DNA of 64,000 bases from Actinomycetes bacterium (GTDB taxonomy: Bacteria; Actinomycetota; Acidimicrobiia; IMCC26256; JANYLB01), in contig JANYLB010000037.1 of NCBI GenBank assembly GCA_025363815.1, forward strand, positions 1 to 64,000, given 5' to 3'. Under the pieces are notes generated by a model. That model searched no databases, was not told where the DNA came from, and saw nothing but the letters and a program-made list of their open reading frames with translations. How positions within the stretch are numbered: the stretch's first letter is position 1; each line of letters begins with the position of its first letter. Below, piece after piece: positions 9,312 to 17,161 of this stretch. A program made the translations under genes and the position numbers.

Positions 9312-9459
9312 CGCCGGACGCTACCGGGCCCTTCGCGGTGCTCCGAGCCCAAAGATCCGTGGCGCGACGGCTCTCGTGAGAAGCGAACTGATCCCTTTGT
9401 GACCTCGCTCCAGCCCGGCCGCACCTCAAGCCGAGGTCGACACCCGCCGATCCGTCAGG

Positions 9460-11169
9460 ATGGCTGGTTCGGCGGCGCACGTGAAGAATTCGGCGCGGGT
9501 CGAACCCGTTGCGTCCGAAGTCGCACCTGTCGTCGCGCCCGAACCGGCTCCGTGGACCCCGCCAGAGCCGCGACCGGACCGGACCCGCCGGGCTCGGGTC
9601 GCTTCGATGCTCGCTGGCGCGCCGGGCGTCGCGCTCCTCGCCCTTGTGGTCGGGATCGCCGCGGTGTGGTTCGCGTCACAGCACGACCTGATGATGCTCT
9701 ATGCCGACGCGCGGTCACACCTGACCATCGCGCGACGGCTCATCGACGGACCCAACCACGGCATCGTTCAGCTCGGGACGGTGTGGCTCCCGGTCCCGCA
9801 CATCGTGCTCATGCCCTTCGTGGCGTCGAAGTGGCTCTGGCACACCGGAGGTGCCGCGGTTCCCGTCGACATCGCGTGCCTCGTGATCGAAGCTCTCTCG
9901 CTCTACTCGCTGGTACGCACGATCACGCGCACCCGTTGGGCGTCGTGGATCGCGGCGACCCTGCTGCTCACCAATCCGTCGGTGCTCTACATGCACACGA
10001 CTGCGCTAACCGAGCCAGTGCTCTTCGCTGCTCTTCTCGGAACGACCGCGATGCTCGCCAAGTGGATCGCACGCGAGAAGCCGTGGTCGGGCGGCGAGAT
10101 CGCGGTCTACTGCGGCCTCCCCGCTGCGGTCGCGGTGTTGTCGCGCTACGACGGCTGGGCATTCGTAGCCGCCGCGGCCGTGTTCGTGTACGCGGTCGCG
10201 CAGCTCCGGTGGCACCAGTGGCGCTACTCGCTCCACATCACCCGGTGCTTCGCGACCGCACCCGTGATCGCCGCGTTCTGGTGGATGTGGTTCAACTGGA
10301 TCAACTTCGGCGATCCCTTGGAGTTCCAACGCGGTCGCTACTCGGCCCAAGCGCAGCAGGCGCTGCTCGCTCGCACCGGCAAGCTCCCCGACATGCACGA
10401 CCTCCCGAGCAGCCTGCACACCTACGCGTCGTCGGTGTGGCAGGGCGCGGGATGGTTCCTTCTCGGTGCGGCGATCCTCGGAATGGTGCTCTGGGCGTGG
10501 CACGGCCACCGCTCGCTCCCGGGGCTCGCACCCTGGCTGCTCGTGGGCGTTCCGTTCGGCTTCTACGTGCTATCGCTCTATACCGGCCAGGCGGTGATCC
10601 GGCTTGACAACGCCAACGGTCAGGGGATGTTCAACCTCCGGTACGGGGTCGAGATGGTGCCCGGACTGGCGGTGTTCGCCGCGCTCGGCGCGTTCGTGCT
10701 CGCGGTTCGGCCCCGCACCCAGCTCGGACGCGAGTGGCGCGTCTTCATCGGCCTCGCCGCACTGGTGCTGGTCGGTGTGCAGGCGGCCGCGTGGTGGCCC
10801 GACTGGCACGCGGTCCCGTTGGTCAAGGAAGGGATCAGTCAACGGGCTGCCGGCGCAGGGCAGTACGCAGCAGCCGAATGGATGTCGGACCATGCCCGTG
10901 AAGGACGTATCGCGATCGACGATTCCGTCAACCCGAACCTCCCGGTTATCGACGCCGACCTTGACCGCGTGACGGCACCGTTCTCCGGCCCCCGGTGGAG
11001 GCACACCCTCGCGCACCTCACCAACGCGGAGTGGCTCTACGTCGACACCGCCAACCCCCAGGACGAGGTCGCGCAGGCGATCCGCCGGGACCCCGACTTC
11101 GATGACGAGTTCGTGCTCCGCCACCAGGTAGGCAACGCACGTGTCTACCAGCGGAGGAACAACCCGTGA
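9460..11169 (+). CDS. Polytopic GT-C-like glycosyltransferase (PMT/ArnT type)
   Basis: The protein has 569 residues. A proline- and arginine-rich cytoplasmic tail of about 48 residues is followed by roughly ten hydrophobic segments and a soluble C-terminal domain of about 130 residues. LYADARSHLTIARRL after the first membrane helix is where GT-C enzymes carry their catalytic acidic residue, and TALTEPVLF is also typical. GT-C enzymes move sugars from polyprenyl phosphate donors on the outer face of the membrane. The stop overlaps the start of the MshEN-GT2 gene by four bases, so the two are probably partners in making or decorating an envelope glycan. Confidence 0.75.
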   Translation: MAGSAAHVKNSARVEPVASEVAPVVAPEPAPWTPPEPRPDRTRRARVASMLAGAPGVALLALVVGIAAVWFASQHDLMMLYADARSHLTIARRLIDGPNHGIVQLGTVWLPVPHIVLMPFVASKWLWHTGGAAVPVDIACLVIEALSLYSLVRTITRTRWASWIAATLLLTNPSVLYMHTTALTEPVLFAALLGTTAMLAKWIAREKPWSGGEIAVYCGLPAAVAVLSRYDGWAFVAAAAVFVYAVAQLRWHQWRYSLHITRCFATAPVIAAFWWMWFNWINFGDPLEFQRGRYSAQAQQALLARTGKLPDMHDLPSSLHTYASSVWQGAGWFLLGAAILGMVLWAWHGHRSLPGLAPWLLVGVPFGFYVLSLYTGQAVIRLDNANGQGMFNLRYGVEMVPGLAVFAALGAFVLAVRPRTQLGREWRVFIGLAALVLVGVQAAAWWPDWHAVPLVKEGISQRAAGAGQYAAAEWMSDHAREGRIAIDDSVNPNLPVIDADLDRVTAPFSGPRWRHTLAHLTNAEWLYVDTANPQDEVAQAIRRDPDFDDEFVLRHQVGNARVYQRRNNP

Positions 11170-13253
11170 GCACAAGCACCGCGAGGAAGACCGCCACCAG
11201 GGAGCGACTCGGCGACGTGCTCGTCGCGCGTGGCGCGATCACCCGCGAGCAGCTGGCCGAGACCCTCGACCGGCAGCGCCACGCCGGAAGTCGATTGGGA
11301 CGCGAGCTCAGCGCGCACGGGGACGTCTCACGGCTCGATCTCTACCACGCCCTCGCCCAGGTATGGGACCTGCCGTTCATCGATCTCATCGCCGATCCAC
11401 CCGACGACGAGCTGCTCCAGCGCGTCGGCTCCGAGACGATGCTGCGCGACCACTGGGCCCCGCACCACCTCGAATCCATCGAGGGCAGCGGCGGGACGCA
11501 GCGCGCGGTCGTCGCCACCGCCGAGGAACCGACTCCCGATCTGACGGAACGCATCCGCACGGCACTCGGCGTTCTCGAGGTGCGCTTCCTCGCGACCACC
11601 GACTGGGACGTCGATCAGGCAGTCCTGCTCGGTTGTCAGGACGAGCTCGTCGCGGAGGCGGCCTTCGGTCTCGCGATGCAGCGGCCCGAGCTCTCGGCCG
11701 ACACCGGTTGGGCCCGCCGGCAGCGGGTCGGGATCGTCGTCGCGCTCGTGCTACTGGCCATCTCCGCGATCCTCCAGCCCACCAACACCCTCATCGTCAC
11801 CCTCATCGTGATCAATCTCATGTTCTTCGTGGGAGTCGCGTTCAAGCTCGCGGCCTGCACCGCCGGGATGGTGCATCTCAGCCGGCTGCGACGACAGCAC
11901 GACCCCAGGAGCGGCGCGCAACCTGTCGCCGAAGTACCGCGCATCCCCGACGACGAGCTCCCGGTGTTCACGATCCTCGTTCCCGCGTACCGCGAAGCCA
12001 ACGTCGTGGCGAAGGTCATCGAGCACCTGAGCGAGCTCGACTACCCGATGTCGAAGCTGCAGGTACTGCTCCTCATGGAGGCCGACGACGACGAGACCAT
12101 CTCGGCCGCAAAGGTCGCACGACCGCCCGACTGTGTGCGGTTCGTGGTCGTCCCGCCGTACGGGCCGCAGACGAAGCCGAAGGCATGCAATGTCGGACTC
12201 GCGCTCGCCGAGGGCGAGTTCCTCGTGATCTACGACGCCGAGGACCGGCCGGAACCGGGTCAGCTGCGCGAGGTCGTGAGCCGCTTCTCCGAGACCGGTG
12301 ACGACGTCGCGTGCTTCCAAGCCCGCCTCAACTACTTCAACGCCCGGGAGAACATCCTCACGCGGATGTTCACCCTCGAGTACTCGATGTGGTTCGACAC
12401 GATGCTCCCCGGACTCGATGCGTGGAAGCTCCCGATCCCCCTCGGCGGCACGTCGAACCACTTCCGGGTGCAGTCGCTCCGCCAGCTCGGCGCGTGGGAT
12501 CCGTACAACGTGACCGAAGACGCCGACCTCGGCATCCGGGCGTCGGCCCAGCGGATGAGCGTCGGCATCACCGAGTCGACGACATGGGAGGAAGCCTGCT
12601 CGGAGTGGAAGGCGTGGATCCGTCAGCGCACCCGCTGGATCAAGGGGTACATGGTCACCGCGCTCGTCCACACCCGGCGGCCGCGGACGTTGTGGAAGGA
12701 GACCGGTTGGCGTGGGTACACCGGTCTGATCGGCCTCATCGCCGGGACTCCCGCGATGTTCCTCGCCTGCCCGCTCGTTTGGGGCTTCTGGCTCTACACG
12801 TTCCTCGGCGGATCCGTCGCCGGCTTCCACATGCCCCACTGGGTGCAGACCGCGACGACCGCGAACCTGATCATCGGCAATTGCGCCATGATCCTTCTCG
12901 GCGCGCTCGCGACGTGTCGTCGCGGTGCGTACGACCTGATGCCGTTCTCGCTGCTGAACCCGGCCTACTGGATCCTGCACTCCATCGCCGCGTGGCGCGC
13001 GCTCTGGCAGCTCATCTTCAACCCGTCGCACTGGGAGAAGACCCCCCCACGGCATCGTCCACGGCCCCGGGGCGCACCAGCGCCGGCCGACAGCCCACGC
13101 CGCCAAGACGTAGTTCTTCAGAGGCGGAGGGGCTTGATCGGTGCTGCGATCAGTTCGGGGTTCTCGCGCCAGTCGACGCCGGGCACGTCGATGAACAGCT
13201 CGAGCTCGTTGCCGTCGGGGTCGTGTAGGTACAGGCTGTGCGTCACGGTGTGA
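11166..13253 (+). CDS. MshEN (c-di-GMP-binding type) - GT2 processive glycosyltransferase fusion; 3' end probably frameshifted
   Basis: The literal ORF has 695 residues. Residues about 14-70 contain two copies of the MshEN signature, RLGDVLVARGAI...LDRQ and RLGRELSAHGDV...LAQ, separated by a five-residue spacer, the arrangement established for c-di-GMP binding. Two membrane helices lie near 185-230. The GT2 domain follows, with VPAYRE, MEADDDET, YDAEDRPEP, TEDADLG and QRTRWIKG (a QxxRW-type motif), then C-terminal membrane helices. The last natural-looking residues are HWEKTP. After a run of seven C at 13042-13048 the frame drifts into antisense of the VOC gene; with one C fewer it reads KTPHGIVHGPG and stops at 13113. 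Confidence 0.85.
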   Translation: MSTSTARKTATRERLGDVLVARGAITREQLAETLDRQRHAGSRLGRELSAHGDVSRLDLYHALAQVWDLPFIDLIADPPDDELLQRVGSETMLRDHWAPHHLESIEGSGGTQRAVVATAEEPTPDLTERIRTALGVLEVRFLATTDWDVDQAVLLGCQDELVAEAAFGLAMQRPELSADTGWARRQRVGIVVALVLLAISAILQPTNTLIVTLIVINLMFFVGVAFKLAACTAGMVHLSRLRRQHDPRSGAQPVAEVPRIPDDELPVFTILVPAYREANVVAKVIEHLSELDYPMSKLQVLLLMEADDDETISAAKVARPPDCVRFVVVPPYGPQTKPKACNVGLALAEGEFLVIYDAEDRPEPGQLREVVSRFSETGDDVACFQARLNYFNARENILTRMFTLEYSMWFDTMLPGLDAWKLPIPLGGTSNHFRVQSLRQLGAWDPYNVTEDADLGIRASAQRMSVGITESTTWEEACSEWKAWIRQRTRWIKGYMVTALVHTRRPRTLWKETGWRGYTGLIGLIAGTPAMFLACPLVWGFWLYTFLGGSVAGFHMPHWVQTATTANLIIGNCAMILLGALATCRRGAYDLMPFSLLNPAYWILHSIAAWRALWQLIFNPSHWEKTPPRHRPRPRGAPAPADSPRRQDVVLQRRRGLIGAAISSGFSRQSTPGTSMNSSSSLPSGSCRYRLCVTV

Positions 13254-13567
13254 TCGCTCGCGCCGGTCAGCTCGACGCCCGCTCGATCGAGCTCGGCGAC
13301 CGCGGCGCGGAGCTCATCGTCACTGTCGCCGATCTTCAGGCCTATGTGGTACATCCCGACCCGACGTCCCGCAGGGATCTCCGCGGCGTCCTCGCCGACC
13401 TCGATGAGCAGCAGCTCGTGATGGGCCCGGCCCGACGAGAAGGCAGCGGCCGGGAACGGTCCCTCCAACAGAAGCTGGCGGAACCCGAGCACGTCGCCAT
13501 AGAAGTGACGTGAACGCTCGAGGTTGTGCACATAGAGCACAACGTGTCCGAGCTCCTTGACCTGCAT
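13118..13567 (-). CDS. VOC/glyoxalase-bleomycin resistance family protein
   Basis: The protein has 149 residues from the ATG at 13567 (MQVKELGHVVLYVHNLERSRHFY), with GAGGAG seven bases upstream. The two halves show the VOC pattern: GHVVLYV with a metal-type His, HHELLLIEVG, MYHIGLKI, and LYLHDPDGNELELF with the final Glu metal ligand. It is probably a dioxygenase, lyase or epimerase of the extradiol-like branch; the substrate is unknown. Its promoter has TATAAT inside an 11-bp inverted repeat, so it is likely under dedicated repressor control. Confidence 0.85.
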   Translation of the reverse strand: MQVKELGHVVLYVHNLERSRHFYGDVLGFRQLLLEGPFPAAAFSSGRAHHELLLIEVGEDAAEIPAGRRVGMYHIGLKIGDSDDELRAAVAELDRAGVELTGASDHTVTHSLYLHDPDGNELELFIDVPGVDWRENPELIAAPIKPLRL

Positions 13568-13596
13568 GACGGGGCTCCTCGCTCCGAACCGGCTGG

Positions 13597-13629
13597 CTGA
13601 CTGCTCAAGGATTATATCTGAGCAGTCAG
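13597..13629. promoter_or_regulatory. Perfect 11-bp inverted repeat overlapping a -10 box (candidate operator)
   Basis: CTGACTGCTCA at 13597-13607 and TGAGCAGTCAG at 13619-13629 are exact reverse complements separated by 11 bases. The spacer reads TATAAT on the minus strand. The element lies about 30 bases upstream of the VOC start and just past the enoyl-CoA hydratase stop. The arrangement is typical of a TetR- or MarR-type operator; the regulator is not identifiable here. Confidence 0.65.
13611..13616 (-). promoter_or_regulatory. TATAAT -10 element for the VOC gene
   Basis: The minus strand reads exactly TATAAT, 44 bases before the VOC ATG, in an otherwise GC-rich context. A hexamer with 17-bp spacing upstream (TAGCCA) is a poor -35, so the promoter may need an activator or be weak. 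It sits in the centre of the inverted repeat at 13597-13629. Confidence 0.5.
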
Positions 13630-13636
13630 GCATTGG

Positions 13637-14476
13637 CTAGGGCGAGTCGAACAGATCCCGGCGTGGCTCGTCGGTGTAAACCGGCTCCCGACCCTGATCG
13701 AAAGCACGGATCGCCTCGGGGAGGTTCGCGGTGAACCCGAGCATCAACTGGTTGCGGTCCTCGATCTGGATCGCCGACTCCAGGCTGGGGTTCTCGAGGT
13801 TGACCCAGAGCATGCTCTTGGTCATCTCGAGGCCGTAGGGGCTGAACTTCGCCATGCGGGCAGCCATCTCGAGCGCCTCGGCCACCAAGTCGTCGTCGGG
13901 GAGCACCCGCGAGACGAGCCCGAGCCGGTAGGCCTCGTCACCATCGATCTCACGGCCGGTGAGGAGCAGGTCGTTCGAATGGGTCGCTCCGATGAGACGG
14001 GGGAGCAACCAGCTCACGGCCAACTCGGTGCTCGTCAGACCATTGACGATGCCGGTGGCGTTGAACACCGCGCTCTTCGACGCAATTCGCAGATCAGTGG
14101 CGCACGCGAGGCACATCCCACCGCCGTACGCCGGACCGTTGATCGCCGAGATCACCGGCTGCGGCATCCGCCGGAGTGTGAGGATGAGCCGCGAGTAGTA
14201 GCGCATCGATCGCGCCGCGATGCGGCCGACGGTTAGACCGTCGATGTTCGGGATTATGCCGTAGTCCTTCAGGTCGAGACCCGAGCAGAACCCTCGACCG
14301 GCGCCGGTCAGGATTACGACAGAGACCTCGTTGTCTTCACCCACGCGGTTCAGGGCCGCGTCGAGCTCGATGACCAGCTCGATCGACATGGCGTTCAGCC
14401 GCTCGGGGCGGTTCAGCGTGACCACAGCTGTACGCGCCTGTGGCTTCTCGACCAGAACTAGCGGCTGCTCAACCAA
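13637..14476 (-). CDS. Enoyl-CoA hydratase/isomerase (crotonase) family protein
   Basis: The protein has 279 residues. Crotonase landmarks are LNRPERLNAMS, the oxyanion-hole segment GAGRGFCSGLDL and NGPAYGGGMCLACATDLRIAS; TSTELAVSWLLPRLIG is at the position that carries the catalytic acid, with Glu present. The C-terminal EDRNQLMLGFTANLPEAIRAFDQGREP is typical of acyl-CoA hydratases in acidimicrobial fatty-acid and sterol catabolism. The start is TTG with AGGAGG four bases upstream. The exact acyl-CoA substrate is unknown. It is separated from the VOC gene by the palindromic promoter, so the two are probably independently regulated. Confidence 0.88.
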   Translation of the reverse strand: MVEQPLVLVEKPQARTAVVTLNRPERLNAMSIELVIELDAALNRVGEDNEVSVVILTGAGRGFCSGLDLKDYGIIPNIDGLTVGRIAARSMRYYSRLILTLRRMPQPVISAINGPAYGGGMCLACATDLRIASKSAVFNATGIVNGLTSTELAVSWLLPRLIGATHSNDLLLTGREIDGDEAYRLGLVSRVLPDDDLVAEALEMAARMAKFSPYGLEMTKSMLWVNLENPSLESAIQIEDRNQLMLGFTANLPEAIRAFDQGREPVYTDEPRRDLFDSP

Positions 14477-14514
14477 GATCCCTCCTGAGACGAAAGTCGG
14501 TGCGGTTCACCGGT

Positions 14515-14820
14515 TCAGGGGAACTCAATGCGGGGCGCCACCGAGGAATCGTGGCCGTAGATCTCGGTCAGCGTGGCCAACAGCAGCGCGGCAATCGCGC
14601 GGCGTTGCTCGGCAGTCGCTGATTCGTCGAAACGGGTGAAGTCGGCGCCTTCGACGGCCGTCCAGCCGAGACCCTGCATCCGGGCGTTTCCGGCCCCCGA
14701 CATCTGATCGGCGGGGTCGAGATACTCATTGCTCGCGGCCTCGCAAACGAAGGTGTCTTCACCTTCGATCTTGGTTGCCTGGACCCACCGATCGTTGTGC
14801 GGCCCGGCGCGTAGCAGCAC
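14515..14820 (-). CDS. TY-Chap / YbjN-like small protein (start uncertain)
   Basis: The listed product has 101 residues and begins at GTG 14820. The text RWVQATKIEGEDTFVCEAASNEYLDP followed by QGLGW resembles TY-Chap domains, chaperone-like proteins of actinobacteria related to YbjN and type III secretion chaperones. Convincing coding text continues upstream in the same frame (LTFPGIDPIDQVLDALDAV) to about 14890, but I found no ATG, GTG or TTG there, so the true start may be a rare codon or lie inside the preceding gene. It follows the aldo/keto reductase closely and probably ends the fucose-type operon. The function is unknown. Confidence 0.6.
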   Translation of the reverse strand: MLLRAGPHNDRWVQATKIEGEDTFVCEAASNEYLDPADQMSGAGNARMQGLGWTAVEGADFTRFDESATAEQRRAIAALLLATLTEIYGHDSSVAPRIEFP

Positions 14821-14894
14821 CGTCGGGTGGTCGCCGACAGCAACCGCGTCTAGCGCGTCGAGGACTTGGTCGATGGGGTCGATGCCGGGGAAAG

Positions 14895-15875
14895 TTAGCC
14901 GACGCCCGCAACAGGGACGCCCGGCACCGGGGCGACCGGGTCGAGCAGACCTTCAGCCACCAGCTCCAACCAGACCGCTGCGGGGATCGGCACCCGTGCG
15001 AACGCGGCGTTCTCGCGGATCTCGTGGGGTGAACGGGCCCCGGTGAGCACCGCGACAACTGCGGGGTGGGCGAGCGGGAACTGCAACGCCGCGGCGGCGA
15101 GTGCAATCCCGTGGCGCTGACACACCGCCTCGATCTGGCGCGCCCGCTCGACGAACTGTGCGGCCGCGGGCCAATACTCGTAGGTGATGTCGTCACGGTG
15201 CGGGTCCGCGAGGAGACCACTGTTGAAGACGCCACCGACGATCACATCGACAGCGCGCGCCGCGCACGGGTCGAGCAGCACCGTCAGCGCACGTTGTTCG
15301 AGGAGCGTGTAACGCCCGGCGAGCAGCAAACAGTCGACGTCGAGCTCGGCGACAAAGCGGGCCGGCATCTCCGCCTGGTTCATTCCAGTTCCGAGCGCGC
15401 CGATCAACCCTTCTTCGCGCATACGGATCAGCTCCGGGAATGCGCCCTTTCGTGCGTCGTCCTCGTGATCATCGGGGTCGTGCACGAAGACGATGTCGAC
15501 TCGGTCGAGCCCAAGGCGTTCGAGGCTCTCCTCGAACGAGCGGCGGGTCGCGCCGGCCGAGTAGTCGAACACCGGATGCACGTCGGGGAGGTCCACGAAC
15601 GTCGTCTCCTCGCCCGCACCCGGTTCCAGAAGCCGCCCGACTTTGGTCGACAGCACGAACTCATCGCGCGGTCTGGAGGCCAACGCTGCGCCGAGGCGCC
15701 GTTCCGAGAGCCCGTGCCCGTATAGCGGCGCGGTGTCGAACAAACGGACACCGGCTTCCCACGCGGCGTCGACCGTCGCGGCGGCCGTCGCGTCATCGGT
15801 GGCGCGAAACATGTTTCCGAGCGCAGCTCCGCCCAGTCCGAGCGGCGGGATCGCGAGATCCTTCAGCCGGCCCAT
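14895..15875 (-). CDS. Aldo/keto reductase, likely L-fucose (D-threo-aldose) dehydrogenase type
   Basis: The protein has 326 residues and begins MGRLKDLAIPPLGLGGAALGN. The catalytic tetrad is visible: Asp and Tyr in LFDTAPLYGHG, Lys in LSTKVGR, and His in VFVHDPDD. YSAGATRRSFEESLERLGLDRVDI is typical of D-threo-aldose/L-fucose dehydrogenases and pyridoxal dehydrogenases. The ATG at 15875 overlaps the end of the L-fuconate dehydratase gene by 13 bases. In that context oxidation of L-fucose or a related 6-deoxyaldose to its lactone is the best inference. No lactonase gene is obvious in this operon; one of the amidohydrolases elsewhere or spontaneous hydrolysis could serve. Confidence 0.85.
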   Translation of the reverse strand: MGRLKDLAIPPLGLGGAALGNMFRATDDATAAATVDAAWEAGVRLFDTAPLYGHGLSERRLGAALASRPRDEFVLSTKVGRLLEPGAGEETTFVDLPDVHPVFDYSAGATRRSFEESLERLGLDRVDIVFVHDPDDHEDDARKGAFPELIRMREEGLIGALGTGMNQAEMPARFVAELDVDCLLLAGRYTLLEQRALTVLLDPCAARAVDVIVGGVFNSGLLADPHRDDITYEYWPAAAQFVERARQIEAVCQRHGIALAAAALQFPLAHPAVVAVLTGARSPHEIRENAAFARVPIPAAVWLELVAEGLLDPVAPVPGVPVAGVG

Positions 15876-17161
15876 TCGGAACCTCGAGGGTAAGCGAGCG
15901 CGCCGAGCGACTCCGGCTTCATCTCGGCCGAGTACCCCGGCGCAGTCGGTACGACATAGCGACCACCACGCACCTGCGCGGGGTGCACGAAGTGCTCGTG
16001 GCAGTGATCGGCGAACTCGACCATCCTCCCATCGAGGCTCCCACTGACCACGATGTAGTCGAGGACCGAGATGTGCTGAACGTACTCGCAGAGTCCGAGG
16101 CCACCCGCGTGCGGACACACCGGAACACCGAAGCGCGCCGCGAGCAACAGCACCGCGAGCACCTCGTTCAGCCCACCGAGACGACACGCGTCGACCTGGC
16201 AGTAGTCGATCGCCTCGGCCTGCAACAGCTGTTTGAACATGACCCGATTGGCGCAGTGCTCCCCCGTCGCCACCCCGATCCCGGTGGGCGCGAGCGCTCG
16301 ACGGATCGCCGCATGCCCGAGCACGTCGTCTGGGCTGGTCGGCTCCTCGATCCACCGGAGCCCGTACCCGGCGAGGCCCTCAGTCCAGCTGATCGCCTCC
16401 GACACGTCCCACACCTGGTTCGCGTCGGCCATCAGATCGCGGTCGGGCCCGATCTCCTCGCGCATCACCGCGGCTCGCCACGCGTCACTCTCACGGTCTA
16501 TACCGACCTTCATCTTGAACGCGTTCCAACCATCGTCCACCGCTTCGCGGCAAAGTCGGCGCACCTTCTCCTCCGGGTAGCCCAACCAGCCCGCCGACGT
16601 GATGTACGCGGGATACCCGTCGCGGCGGATCTCCGCTTCGCGGTCGGCCTTTCCCGGCTCCAACGCCCCCAACATCGCGAGCGCGTCGTCGCGGGTCAGA
16701 ACATCAGAGAGGTAACGGAAGTCGATGCAGCTCACGAACTCCTCGGGGGTGAGGTCGGCAACGAGCTTCCAGACCGGCTTGCCCTCGGCCTTCGCCCACA
16801 GGTCCCACACCGCATTGACGATCGCGGCGGTCGCCAGGTGGATCACACCTTTGTCCGGTCCGAGCCAGCGGAGCTGTGAGTCGTTCGTCACCGCGCGCCA
16901 GAAGGCGGCGAAGTCGGCGGTGACATCATCGAGGCGAACCCCGATCACGTGGTGTCGCAATGCCTCGACGGCAGCGCAGACCACTTCGGTGCCCCGCCCG
17001 ATCGTGAAGGTGAAGCCGTGGCCGGTTAGGTCACCATCGGTGCTCAGCACCACGTACGCGGCGGAGTAGTCGGGATCGCTGTGCACGGCGTCGGAACCCG
17101 CGAGCGTGCGCGACGTCGGCGCGCGAACATCGTGGACAGCCAGCCCGGTGATGATCGTCAT
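15863..17161 (-). CDS. L-fuconate dehydratase (enolase superfamily)
   Basis: The protein has 432 residues, normal for FucD. Family-specific text includes NDSQLRWLGPDKGVIHLATA and YPAYITSAGWLGY. Catalytic residues of the enolase superfamily are clear: KxK in AFKMKVG, Asp in DANQVWD, Glu in EEPTSPDD, Glu in ATGEHCANRV and His in CPHAGGLGLCEY. The enzyme dehydrates L-fuconate to 2-keto-3-deoxy-L-fuconate. The ATG overlaps the stop of the upstream SDR as ATGA. This is the diagnostic gene for the oxidative fucose pathway in this operon. Confidence 0.93.
   Translation of the reverse strand: MTIITGLAVHDVRAPTSRTLAGSDAVHSDPDYSAAYVVLSTDGDLTGHGFTFTIGRGTEVVCAAVEALRHHVIGVRLDDVTADFAAFWRAVTNDSQLRWLGPDKGVIHLATAAIVNAVWDLWAKAEGKPVWKLVADLTPEEFVSCIDFRYLSDVLTRDDALAMLGALEPGKADREAEIRRDGYPAYITSAGWLGYPEEKVRRLCREAVDDGWNAFKMKVGIDRESDAWRAAVMREEIGPDRDLMADANQVWDVSEAISWTEGLAGYGLRWIEEPTSPDDVLGHAAIRRALAPTGIGVATGEHCANRVMFKQLLQAEAIDYCQVDACRLGGLNEVLAVLLLAARFGVPVCPHAGGLGLCEYVQHISVLDYIVVSGSLDGRMVEFADHCHEHFVHPAQVRGGRYVVPTAPGYSAEMKPESLGALAYPRGSEWAG

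Noticed and set aside
8349-10607. 752-residue plus-strand ORF spanning the dinG 5' end and the GT-C gene
   Set aside because: It crosses two real genes in other frames and shows only Arg-rich low-information sequence.
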